DNA of 13,325 nt. Source: Flavobacteriales bacterium UBA2426 (GTDB lineage: Bacteria > Bacteroidota > Bacteroidia > Flavobacteriales_F > PHOS-HE28). The first letter of the stretch is position 1. Every line of letters begins with the position of its first letter. Location: contig DDRC01000072.1 of the NCBI GenBank assembly GCA_002342985.1, positions 4,960-18,284 of the forward strand, given 5' to 3'. A program made the translations under genes and the position numbers. The notes under the pieces are model-generated. The model was not told the origin of the DNA. It saw nothing but the letters and a program-made list of their open reading frames with translations, and did not search any database. Shown here piece by piece: positions 6,476 through 13,325 of this stretch.

Positions 6476-8857
6476 ATGCGACCGATCCTTGCACTCTTCG
6501 CCGCGGCCCTGCTCAGTATGGGCGCCGCCGCCCAATCACGCCTCACCGGCACCATCACCGGCGGCGATGGCGTCCCGCTCGAGGGCGTGAGCATCGTGGT
6601 GGGCCCGGATGCCCGTTTCGGTGCGGCCACCGACCGGCTCGGCCGGTACGCCATCGGGGGACTGCGCGAGGGCCCGTTGCGGGTGCGCCTGTCGCGCATC
6701 GGCCATGCGCCGGTGGACACCACCGTGTCGATCGCGGCCGGTGAGAACACCTTCGACCTGCGCCTGCCCGCTGCTCCCGTCCTGCTGTCGGCCGCCGAAG
6801 TGACCGCATTGCGGGCGGGCGATCGCGCGCCCTTCGCGAAGACCGTGCTTCAGCGTGAAGACATCGACCGCATCAACACCGGCGTGGACCTGCCCTTCCT
6901 GCTGGAGCAGCAGCCCGGCGTGGTGGCCACCAGCGATGGCGGCACCGGCATCGGCTACACCTACATGCGCATACGCGGCACCGATGCCGCGCGCACCAAC
7001 ATCACCCTCAATGGCGTGCCCTTCAACGATGCGGAGAGCCAGGGCGCCTTCCTCGTGAACCTGCCGGACCTGGCCACCAGCGCCGAGGACATCGAGGTGC
7101 AGCGCGGCGTGGGCACCAGCACCAATGGCCCGGCCGCCTTCGGTGCCAGCGTGAACGTACGCACCACAGCGGTGAGGCGTGAGCCCTGGGCGCTCGCCAG
7201 CGTGAGCGGCGGGTCCTTCAACACGCAGCGCTACAGCGTGAGCGCCGGCACGGGATTGATCGATGGCCGCTTCAGCCTCGATGCGCGCCTATCGTCCATC
7301 ACCACCGACGGCTACATCGACCGCGCGACCGCCGACCTGAAGAGCTACTTCCTCCAAGGTGCATGGCTCGGCCGGCAGCGCGCCCTGCGGTTCATAACCT
7401 TCCGGGGGAAGGAGGTCACTTACCAGGCCTGGGGAGGCGTGCCGCGCGAGGCCATCGACACCAATCGCACCTTCAATCCCTACACCTACGAGAACGAGGT
7501 GGACAACTATGACCAGACGCACTACCAGCTGCTCCTCGACCAGCGGCTGGGTGGGAGTGTGGCGCTGAACCTCACGGTCTTCCGGGTGCTCGGTGCGGGC
7601 TATTTCGAGCAGTTCCGCGAAGACGATGACCTGGGCCGCTACGGCATCGCACCGGCCGTCATCAATGGCGACACGGTGATCAGCACCGACCTCATCCGGC
7701 GCCGCTGGCTGGACAATGCGCTCACCGGCGCGAATGCCAGCGCCGAGATCAAGCTGGGCGGGCACCGGCTCGTGGTCGGCGGCAGCTACAGCGAATACCG
7801 CGGCACTCACTTCGGAGAGGTGGTCTGGGCGCGATGGGCCGGTACGCTCGATATCCGCGACCGCTACTACGACAATGACGCACGGAAGACCGACGCGAAC
7901 GCCTTCGCCAAGCTCACCTATGCCCTGGGCGACCGGCTCGATGCATTCGGTGATGCGCAGGTTCGCATGGTGGAACACCGCCTGGAGATGCTCAACAGCG
8001 ATTTCGCGCCGCAGCAGCAGTCCATCGCCTTCAGCTTCTTCAACCCCAAGGCGGGGCTCCTCTGGCGCGTGCACGATGGCGGCAAGGCATATGCATCGGT
8101 GGCCGTGGCGCACCGTGAGCCCAACCGCGAGGACCTGCAGGAGAGTACGCCCGATCGCCGCCCCCGCGCCGAGCGGCTGGTCGACTACGAACTGGGCTAT
8201 GAGCGGGGTGCCAGCCGCACGAACGCGGGCATCAACCTCTACTTCATGGACTATGCGGATCAGCTCGTGCTCACCGGCGAGCTCAATGACGTGGGCGCAG
8301 CGCTCCGCACCAATGTGGCAAAGAGCTACCGTGCGGGCATCGAGCTGACGGGAGCGGTGCGCATCGGGCAGCGCATAACCTGGCGTGCCAACGCCGCGTT
8401 CAGCCGCAACCGCGTGCGCGACTTCACGGAATTCGTGGACGATTGGGACACCGGCGGGCAGGCCGCATTCGCCTATGCCGAGCGTGAGCTCCCGTTCTCG
8501 CCGGGTCTCGTGGCGGGCAGCGAACTGGGCTATCGCGCATGGAGCAGCGAGCGCGGCACGGCCGACATCACGTTCGTCACGAAGTACGTGGGCACGCAAT
8601 ACCTCGACCTCAGTACCAGCCCCGACCGCAGGCTCGACCCCTTCCTGGTGAACGACCTGCGGCTGAATGCCACATGGTTGGCCAAGGGCACCAGGGGCAT
8701 CGACTTCAATCTCACGGTCCGCAACCTCTTCAGCGAGCTCTACGAGAGCAACGGCTGGGCCTACAGCTTCATCAGCGATGGCAGGCGCCAGCAGCTTGTG
8801 GGGCTGTTCCCGCAGGCGCCGCTGCATGTGCTGGCGGGCGTGAGCGTGAAGCTCTAG
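6476..8857 (+). CDS. TonB-dependent outer-membrane receptor, predicted thiamine/thiamine-phosphate importer
   Basis: The 793-residue product has a signal peptide (1-19, ending GAAA before Q20). Residues about 21-97 form a carboxypeptidase-regulatory-like beta-sandwich (LTGTITGGDGVPLEGVSIVV), an N-terminal extension usual in Bacteroidota receptors. The plug spans about 118-232, with VLQREDIDRINTGVDLPFLL, the conserved MRIRGTDAARTNITLNGVPFND, and IEVQRGVGTSTNGPAAFGASVNV. The rest is a 22-strand-type beta barrel with late-barrel features such as AYASVAVAHREPNREDL, LVDYELGYE and NDLRLNATW. It ends VSVKL, where the last residue is Leu, not the more usual Phe. It would import substrate using TonB/ExbBD energy. 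The upstream TPP riboswitch gives the substrate prediction, as in the OMR1/OMthi receptors of Bacteroides. No pnuT or thiamine pyrophosphokinase gene is beside it. A good GGAGG ribosome site lies 3 nt before the ATG. Confidence 0.94.
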   Translation: MRPILALFAAALLSMGAAAQSRLTGTITGGDGVPLEGVSIVVGPDARFGAATDRLGRYAIGGLREGPLRVRLSRIGHAPVDTTVSIAAGENTFDLRLPAAPVLLSAAEVTALRAGDRAPFAKTVLQREDIDRINTGVDLPFLLEQQPGVVATSDGGTGIGYTYMRIRGTDAARTNITLNGVPFNDAESQGAFLVNLPDLATSAEDIEVQRGVGTSTNGPAAFGASVNVRTTAVRREPWALASVSGGSFNTQRYSVSAGTGLIDGRFSLDARLSSITTDGYIDRATADLKSYFLQGAWLGRQRALRFITFRGKEVTYQAWGGVPREAIDTNRTFNPYTYENEVDNYDQTHYQLLLDQRLGGSVALNLTVFRVLGAGYFEQFREDDDLGRYGIAPAVINGDTVISTDLIRRRWLDNALTGANASAEIKLGGHRLVVGGSYSEYRGTHFGEVVWARWAGTLDIRDRYYDNDARKTDANAFAKLTYALGDRLDAFGDAQVRMVEHRLEMLNSDFAPQQQSIAFSFFNPKAGLLWRVHDGGKAYASVAVAHREPNREDLQESTPDRRPRAERLVDYELGYERGASRTNAGINLYFMDYADQLVLTGELNDVGAALRTNVAKSYRAGIELTGAVRIGQRITWRANAAFSRNRVRDFTEFVDDWDTGGQAAFAYAERELPFSPGLVAGSELGYRAWSSERGTADITFVTKYVGTQYLDLSTSPDRRLDPFLVNDLRLNATWLAKGTRGIDFNLTVRNLFSELYESNGWAYSFISDGRRQQLVGLFPQAPLHVLAGVSVKL

Positions 8858-8861
8858 CGGC

Positions 8862-8869
8862 TACTTTTG
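8862..8869 (+). promoter_or_regulatory. -7 box abutting the start of the 8874 gene
   Basis: TACTTTTG matches TAnnTTTG exactly and ends 4 nt before the ATG at 8874, in the 16-bp gap after the receptor stop. Transcription starting 5-7 nt downstream would yield a leaderless mRNA. No clear -33 TTG is present. Confidence 0.4.
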
Positions 8870-8873
8870 GGTT

Positions 8874-9750
8874 ATGGCGCCCCGATGCCTCATCAGCGCA
8901 TCGCTCTGTTGTTGGGCCATATGCGCAACAGCGCAGTTCCACGCGCTGCCGCAGGGCTATGCCGTGTGGGTGGGTGCGGGATGGGTAGGCCCCGGCTATG
9001 AGCACTACGGCTGGTCATTCACCTATGACCCTTCTGCACCGGACACGGTCATCGGTGGAGTGGCTTACATGAACTGGAATGGCATGCCGGTGCGCGAGAG
9101 CGGTACCGGTCAGGTGTATTACCGCCGCCCATGGATGGAGGAAGACCTGCTCTGGTACGACTACGATGTTGCGGTCGGGGATACCGTGCGTTTCGGGTCG
9201 GTGATGGGCTTCCCTTCGGTCGATGCCGTCCGCGTGGTGAGTGTCGATACGGTTTTTCTTGGTGGGTACGCCGCGCAAACGGATCGGAGTGGCATCCTTG
9301 ATCGATCCGGGAGATTGGCCCTGCGCCCATTGGATACAAGGCGTGGGAAGCACGCTCGGGCCGTTCAATATGTGCGCGGGTCCGTCGGTCTCAGGCAGCC
9401 AGTGGCTCGTGTGCATGAGCGTCGATGGAATCGTGCACTACGGGTTGTGGGAAGGTGAGCCCAATGATTGCATGGTCCACTTGGGCGTGCCGGCAAGGAA
9501 CGGCCTGCAGCCGGCCTTGCGCCTGCGCCCGAACCCCGGTTCAGGGGAATTGAGCATCGGCCTTGGCAACGCCGTCGGCCTGGTTAGCATTCGCGTGTTC
9601 AACATGTCCAGGCAGATGGTGCATTCGTCTTCCGGATGGGCGGGAAGCGCGTTGGACACAACGGGCTGGCCGGCAGGCATCTACCTCGTGGCGGCCCGGG
9701 ATGATGGCGGTACGGTGCGGCAAGGGCGCTGGGTGAAGCTGGCGGATTGA
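8874..9750 (+). pseudogene. Secreted T9SS cargo protein interrupted by a one-base frameshift
   Basis: Two overlapping frames (8874-9458, and one running through 9241-9750) make one protein if one base is removed from the T5 run at 9253-9257. The join then reads VVSVDTVFLVGTPRKRIGV, the expected VDTVxLxGxPRKR stretch of a known flavobacterial secreted-protein family, and gives 291 residues. The N-terminus is a signal peptide (MAPRCLISASLCCWAICATA then Q). The family's usual pattern follows: DTVIGGVAYMNWNG, RRPWMEEDLLWYDYDVAVGDTV and, after the join, WIQGVGSTLGPF. From about residue 216 there is a T9SS type A domain (LRLRPNPGSGELSI, WPAGIYLVAA). Without the correction the 194-residue product loses this domain and could not be exported by the T9SS. 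The downstream frame is well preserved, so an assembly or sequencing error, or a recent phase-variation-like slip, fits better than old decay. The function is unknown. Confidence 0.8.
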
Positions 9751-9778
9751 CCTCGGCTGGGCACTAACCAAAGTTCTA

Positions 9779-9809
9779 TTGCGGAGCGCAGGCCGGGCGT
9801 CTAGTTTGG
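9779..9809 (+). promoter_or_regulatory. Candidate promoter for the 9829 gene
   Basis: TTG (9779-9781) and TAGTTTGG (9802-9809; 7 of 8 to TAnnTTTG) are separated by 20 nt, the spacing expected of Bacteroidota promoters. Transcription would start near 9814, giving about a 15-nt leader. The site lies in the 78-bp gap 9751-9828, which otherwise shows nothing. Confidence 0.45.
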
Positions 9810-9828
9810 CGCCATCAAAGCTCCTCCC

Positions 9829-10800
9829 ATGCTTCGCTCAGTCATCTCGTCATGCGCACTCGCTTCAGTGCTCCTCGCTGCTGCACAGGCGACCTACGAC
9901 GCACGGATCCTGGACTATACGGGCCTGCGCTTCGCCTGTGAGGGGAGCGCTTCGCCTGTGCTGCGGATCCAGAATGCGGGCTCGGCCACCATGGGCAGCT
10001 GCGTGGTGGAGACCTGGAGCAATGGGCTGATGGTGAACACCTTCAATTGGACCCTGGCGGTCCCAGCGCTCCAGGGCGAGGTGCGCCAGCCGGTGCTGCC
10101 CGTGGTGCCGGACCTCGAGCCGGGCGATGTGCTGGAGTTCCGCATCATCAGCGTGAACGGGATCGCCGATGAGGACCCGAACGGCAATATCATGTCCGTG
10201 CCGCTCGATGTTCCAGTGGTGGCCGCCGGCAGCTATGTGATGGGCCTGGTCCTGAGCATGGCTGCCGCCCCTGATTCGCTCACGTGGGCGATCACCAATG
10301 GTGCAGCGCAGGTGGTGGCGCAGGGCGGGCCATACACCACCGGCGATGAGGTGGAGCAATGGGTGCAGCTGATGCCCGAGGAATGCTACATGTTGCGGCT
10401 GGCGGAGGTGGGCGGTGATCCGGTCGGGGGGGCGCAACTGAGCGTCTTCGTCGACGGCACTCCCGTGACGGTGCTGGATGCGGGCACCGCGGCGGCGCCC
10501 GCGCGCTCGGGAATCATCACCGGCCTCGCGATGGCTCAACCGGATCGCGGGCCGAGCGCGCTGCAGGTGTACCCGAACCCCGCTGCGGATGTTCTGCATT
10601 TGCGCCTGCCCAACGCCAAGGGCGAGCTGCGGTACCGGCTTATCGATGCCACAGGCCGCGTAGTGCTTGAGCGCGCGGCGGTCCAGGTGGCGGAAGGGCT
10701 GAGCATCGACCTGGGCCGGGTGCCGGCCGGCCACTATGCGCTGGAAGCGCAGGCGGGGCAGTCGGCGGCTCAGCGCACGCGCGTGGTGGTGCAGCGCTGA
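9829..10800 (+). CDS. Secreted protein with CARDB-like and T9SS type A sorting domains
   Basis: The 323-residue product has a signal peptide (1-21, ending AAAQA before TYDAR). Residues about 24-130 look like a CARDB-type immunoglobulin-like domain: a first strand ARILDYTG, then SPVLRIQNAGSATMGSCVVETWSNG, in which the 'NxGs' turn and long central strands are typical, and VPALQGEVRQPVLPVVPDLEPGDVLEFRI. Residues about 135-225 form a second beta-rich domain of unknown type (GSYVMGLVLSMAAAPDSLTWAI). From 245 (LQVYPNPAADVLHLRL) to the end (GHYALEAQAG then RTRVVVQR) lies a T9SS type A sorting domain, so surface display or release is expected. No catalytic motif is seen. The start is supported by the signal peptide and a promoter-like site about 20 bp upstream. 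Its stop is 2 bp from the stop of the convergent cyclase gene. Confidence 0.9.
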   Translation: MLRSVISSCALASVLLAAAQATYDARILDYTGLRFACEGSASPVLRIQNAGSATMGSCVVETWSNGLMVNTFNWTLAVPALQGEVRQPVLPVVPDLEPGDVLEFRIISVNGIADEDPNGNIMSVPLDVPVVAAGSYVMGLVLSMAAAPDSLTWAITNGAAQVVAQGGPYTTGDEVEQWVQLMPEECYMLRLAEVGGDPVGGAQLSVFVDGTPVTVLDAGTAAAPARSGIITGLAMAQPDRGPSALQVYPNPAADVLHLRLPNAKGELRYRLIDATGRVVLERAAVQVAEGLSIDLGRVPAGHYALEAQAGQSAAQRTRVVVQR

Positions 10801-10807
10801 GCTCAGC
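10796..10807. other. 12-bp palindrome holding two convergent stop codons
   Basis: GCTGAGCTCAGC is a perfect palindrome containing the plus-strand TGA (10798-10800) and, on the other strand, the cyclase TGA (10805-10803). Nothing like a terminator with a T-run surrounds it. Confidence 0.5.
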
Positions 10808-12758
10808 CCTGCCGGCGCTCGGCGAACCACATCTCCAGCTCTCCCTTGCCCTTGGCGCTCACCCGGCCGCGCGGGAAGAAGGCGAGGTCAGGGGCATGCA
10901 CGGCCAGGGCGTGGGTGGCGCCGCTGATGTTCACCCGGCCGGCCTCGCCGGACGATTCCATGCGAGCCGCGGTGTTCACGGCATCGCCCCAGATGTCGTA
11001 CTGGAACTTGCGGGAGCCGACGATGCCGGCCACCACGGCACCGGTGTGCACCCCGGCGCGCATCTCGAAGGCGGGTAGCCCTTGCGCGGTGCGCGCCTCG
11101 TGCCGCGCACGCATGAATGCCTGCATGGCCAGGGCTGCGCGGATGACGTCGGCGGCGGCATCGGGGCGCGGCTCCGGCACGCCCCCGGCGGCCATGTAGG
11201 CATCGCCGATGGTCTTGATCTTCTCCACGCCGTAGCGTTCCATGATGGCATCGAAGGCCGTGAAGCAGCAGTTGAGCTCCTCCACCAGTTCGGCCGGGGA
11301 GAGGCGCTCGCTCACCCCTGTGAATCCCTTGAAGTCCGTGAACAGGATGGTCACCTGGTCGAAGTGCCGGGCCTCCGCATGCCCCTTGGCCTTTAGCTCG
11401 GCGGCCACCTCCTCGGGCAGGATGTTGTGCAGGAGGCCATCGCTGCGGTCCTTCTCCCGCTGGATGGCGGCCCGTGACCGCCTGGTGTACCGCAGCCTGT
11501 TCCAAAGCCCGCCTGCCAGCAGCAGCACTCCGATGCCGGAGAACAGGAAGATGTTGCGCTGCTCGCGCTCCCGGCCGAGCTGCTGCTGATAGGCCAGCTG
11601 GTCCTCGTACCGCTGCCGCACATTGCTCAGGCTATCGGCCAGCATGCGCTCCTGGAAGCTCCTGCTCACCTCCAGCCGGGTCACCTCCTTGCTGTTGTTG
11701 ATGCGCTGGAGCGAATCATGCACCGTGGTGTATTCCGCGTGCGCCGCGTAGGCTTTCCGGTAGTCCCCCAGGCGCTCATAGGCTTGATGCAGGCAGGAAA
11801 GGCATTCGCGGCGCTGCTGCAGCAGATTGCCCTCCAGCGCGATGCGCTCACCTGCCCTGCAAGCCGCCACCGCATCGCGGGCGCGGCCGGCTTTCAGCAG
11901 GAGGGTGCCGCGGTTCACATGGGTCCGTGCCAGCGGTTTGGCGGTGCCGATGGCACCGAGGATGCGCTCCGCCGAATCGAGGCTCGCGAAGGCCTCAGGC
12001 AGTCGCCCCAATTGCCCGTACGCCCGTCCAAGGTTGTTGAGCACCATGCCCTGCTCAGGCTTCCGGCCCAGCTTGCGGTAGCGCTCCAGGCTTTGGCGGA
12101 AGAGGATGATCGCCGTGTCGGGCCTTCCGAGGTCGAGGAGCGTGCTGCCCAGGTTCATCGCCGCCTGGGCCCGGCCTTTGTCGCTGTTCAGCGCGTCGGC
12201 CAGTTCGGCGCTGCGCCGGTAGTTCTCCAAGGCCTTGGCGGGTTCCCCGAGCTCCGTGTAGAGGTTGCCGATGTTGTTGTAGGTGCCTTCGAGCCCTTCG
12301 CTGTTGCCCAGCTCCGTGTCGATGCGCAGGCTCTTCTGGAGCTGCTCAAGGGCGAGCGGCAGGTCGCCGATGCTCCGGTACACGTTGCTCTGGTTGCGGT
12401 AGGTGCTCGATTGCCGCTTGAGGTCGCCCATGGACTTGGCCAGCGCCATGCACTGCGAGAGGTGCTCCAATGCGGCCGCATGGTCGCCGCGCATGCTGCT
12501 CCCTACGGCGATGGTGGTATGCGCCTCGTAGATGGAACGGGCGGAGCGGGCACGCGTGGCCAGTTCGAGCTGCTTCCAGGCCAGGGCCACGCCGCTGTCG
12601 GGCTGCTCGAAGACGGCTTTCCAGGCCAGCTGCTGGATCGCCTGCAGCCTGGCGCTGTCAGGCCTTCCGGTATCGCTCCACACGCGCCAGAGCGAATCGG
12701 CCTGCGCCCGCGCCGAGAGCGCAACCAGGATGAGCAGCAAGGAAAGCGGGCCCCGCAT
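10803..12758 (-). CDS. Membrane-bound class III adenylate cyclase with N-terminal TPR sensor domain
   Basis: I start at ATG 12758 (651 residues), where a signal peptide begins at once; a GTG at 12788 overlapping the previous stop is possible but adds ten hydrophilic residues. After the signal peptide (1-20), residues about 78-345 hold roughly seven tetratricopeptide repeats with typical GDLPLALEQL / GEPAKALENY / GRLPEAFASL turns. A short coiled coil (about 355-400) leads to one membrane helix (403-419). The cytoplasmic class III cyclase domain spans about 462-651. Metal-binding Asp475 (LFTDFKGFT) and Asp519 (TIGDAYM), transition-state Asn595 and Arg599 (GDAVNTAAR) are all present. Lys515 and Asp588 (QYDIWG) are the adenine-specifying pair, so the product is predicted to be cAMP from ATP. 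The TPR part, outside the inner membrane, probably senses a protein or peptide partner. The gene follows GGGP synthase on the same strand, with a 26-bp gap from the chosen start. Confidence 0.93.
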   Translation of the reverse strand: MRGPLSLLLILVALSARAQADSLWRVWSDTGRPDSARLQAIQQLAWKAVFEQPDSGVALAWKQLELATRARSARSIYEAHTTIAVGSSMRGDHAAALEHLSQCMALAKSMGDLKRQSSTYRNQSNVYRSIGDLPLALEQLQKSLRIDTELGNSEGLEGTYNNIGNLYTELGEPAKALENYRRSAELADALNSDKGRAQAAMNLGSTLLDLGRPDTAIILFRQSLERYRKLGRKPEQGMVLNNLGRAYGQLGRLPEAFASLDSAERILGAIGTAKPLARTHVNRGTLLLKAGRARDAVAACRAGERIALEGNLLQQRRECLSCLHQAYERLGDYRKAYAAHAEYTTVHDSLQRINNSKEVTRLEVSRSFQERMLADSLSNVRQRYEDQLAYQQQLGREREQRNIFLFSGIGVLLLAGGLWNRLRYTRRSRAAIQREKDRSDGLLHNILPEEVAAELKAKGHAEARHFDQVTILFTDFKGFTGVSERLSPAELVEELNCCFTAFDAIMERYGVEKIKTIGDAYMAAGGVPEPRPDAAADVIRAALAMQAFMRARHEARTAQGLPAFEMRAGVHTGAVVAGIVGSRKFQYDIWGDAVNTAARMESSGEAGRVNISGATHALAVHAPDLAFFPRGRVSAKGKGELEMWFAERRQG

Positions 12759-12784
12759 GATGCGTGTATGGTCGGCGTACGGCT

Positions 12785-13325
12785 TCACCCGTGAACCGCA
12801 TCGCTCATGGCGAAGATCAGTTCAGGGTCCTGCTCGAAGGCGGTGCCCACCACCAGCAGGTCCGCTCCGGCTTTGCAGAGCGCTCGCGCCGTGGCCGCAT
12901 CGCGGATGCCGCCGCCCACGATGATGGGCAGCCCGACCGTGGCCCGCACCGCCGCGACCATGGCCGGGGACACGCTCCGGGGCGCGCCGCTGCCGGTGTC
13001 GAGGTAGAGGGCCCGGAGCCCCAGAAGCTCTCCGGCCATGGCGGTGGCGGCGGCAATGCCGGCCTTGTCATGGGGGATGGGGGCCGATTGGCTCACATAA
13101 TGGGCGGTCGTGGTGCGGCCTCCGTCCACCAGCAGGTAGCCCGTTGGAATCGCTTCGATCCCCAGCGCCCGCACCGTGGGGGCCGCCGTGACATGGTGGC
13201 CGATGAGCAGCTCCGGGTTCCGGCCGCTGATCAGGCTCAGGAAGAGTACGGCATCGGCATGCGCGCTCAATTGTGAGGGACTGCCGGGGAAGAGCACCAC
13301 CCGACGGTCGCTCCACTCCTTCCCC
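12785..13325 (-). CDS. Geranylgeranylglyceryl phosphate synthase, group II (N-terminus beyond window)
   Basis: The visible 179 residues form the C-terminal part of a TIM-barrel GGGP synthase (PcrB-like family). Characteristic stretches appear in order: VVLFPGS, ADAVLFLSLISGRNPELLIGHH, IPTGYLLVDGGRTTTAHYVS, LYLDTGSGAP, LPIIVGGGIRDAATA and AGADLLVVGTAFE, the last two forming the standard phosphate-binding loops. The enzyme transfers a C20 prenyl group to sn-glycerol-1-phosphate, the first step of ether-lipid synthesis in archaea; close homologues occur widely in Bacteroidota, where the end product is not settled. The frame continues upstream of VVLFPG to the window edge (GKEWSDRR), so the GTG at 13300 is internal. 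Its TGA overlaps a possible GTG start of the adenylate cyclase gene, suggesting a shared transcript. Confidence 0.94.
   Translation of the reverse strand, partial: GKEWSDRRVVLFPGSPSQLSAHADAVLFLSLISGRNPELLIGHHVTAAPTVRALGIEAIPTGYLLVDGGRTTTAHYVSQSAPIPHDKAGIAAATAMAGELLGLRALYLDTGSGAPRSVSPAMVAAVRATVGLPIIVGGGIRDAATARALCKAGADLLVVGTAFEQDPELIFAMSDAVHG

Noticed and set aside
7289..8827. A 512-residue open frame on the minus strand opposite the TonB receptor
   Set aside because: It is the complement of a receptor with recognisable domains; its composition (His, Ala, Val, Glu rich) and lack of motifs mark it as a shadow in GC-rich DNA.
9927..9960. Direct repeat GCGCTTCGCCTGTG (two copies, 20-bp period) in the 9829 gene
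   Set aside because: Short, not in the same codon frame, no flanking element; likely chance or a small slippage event without evident role.
11718..12794. A 358-residue plus-strand frame opposite the cyclase TPR region
   Set aside because: Mirror of TPR codons; no signal peptide or motif, while the cyclase has a full active site.
1..13325. Mobile element, CRISPR array, toxin-antitoxin or defence system
   Set aside because: No transposase, integrase, repeat-spacer pattern, tRNA-linked attachment site or defence domain was found. The MazG-like protein is a housekeeping pyrophosphohydrolase type with no MazE/MazF partner.

Overview
The window comes from a GC-rich member of the Bacteroidota, most likely an uncultured Flavobacteriales-type organism. 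The evidence is three secreted proteins ending in type IX secretion system (T9SS) type A sorting domains, a TPP-riboswitch-controlled TonB-dependent receptor, a bacterial group II geranylgeranylglyceryl phosphate (GGGP) synthase, an adenylate cyclase fused to an extracytoplasmic TPR sensor, and promoter-like boxes of the Bacteroidota TAnnTTTG class. Most starts lack a Shine-Dalgarno sequence. The genome is very compact: convergent genes are 2-3 bp apart, and one divergent pair has start codons only 15 bp apart.

Layout. (1) 1-1258, minus strand: an exported protein of unknown function, cut by the window edge, preceded by a MazG-like nucleotide pyrophosphohydrolase. (2) 1274-3924, plus strand: a translationally coupled pair, a small exported HMA-fold-like protein lacking CxxC followed by a 754-residue Cys-rich T9SS cargo protein with two 107-residue tandem repeats. 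(3) 6193-3928, minus strand: a tight operon of rsgA, an e(P4)-type class C acid phosphatase lipoprotein and dtd. (4) 6194-6475: a divergent control region with a 9-bp inverted repeat, a -7 box, a TPP aptamer and a possible Shine-Dalgarno-sequestering hairpin. (5) 6476-8857, plus strand: the TonB-dependent receptor, a predicted thiamine-compound importer. (6) 8874-9750: a T9SS cargo gene broken by a one-base frameshift in a T5 run. (7) 9829-10800: another T9SS cargo protein. (8) 13325-10803, minus strand: the C-terminal part of GGGP synthase, then the membrane-bound TPR adenylate cyclase.

How parts may work together. The riboswitch should reduce receptor synthesis when cellular TPP is plentiful. 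The exported phosphatase encoded divergently could supply dephosphorylated substrates, but that link is speculative. The rsgA-dtd-mazG set looks like a conserved Bacteroidota neighbourhood split by the plus-strand cargo pair. I see no phage, transposon, CRISPR or defence genes and no clearly new multi-gene system. The most interesting signals are the riboswitch expression platform, the CxxC-less HMA protein coupled to a Cys-rich cargo protein, and the point frameshift.
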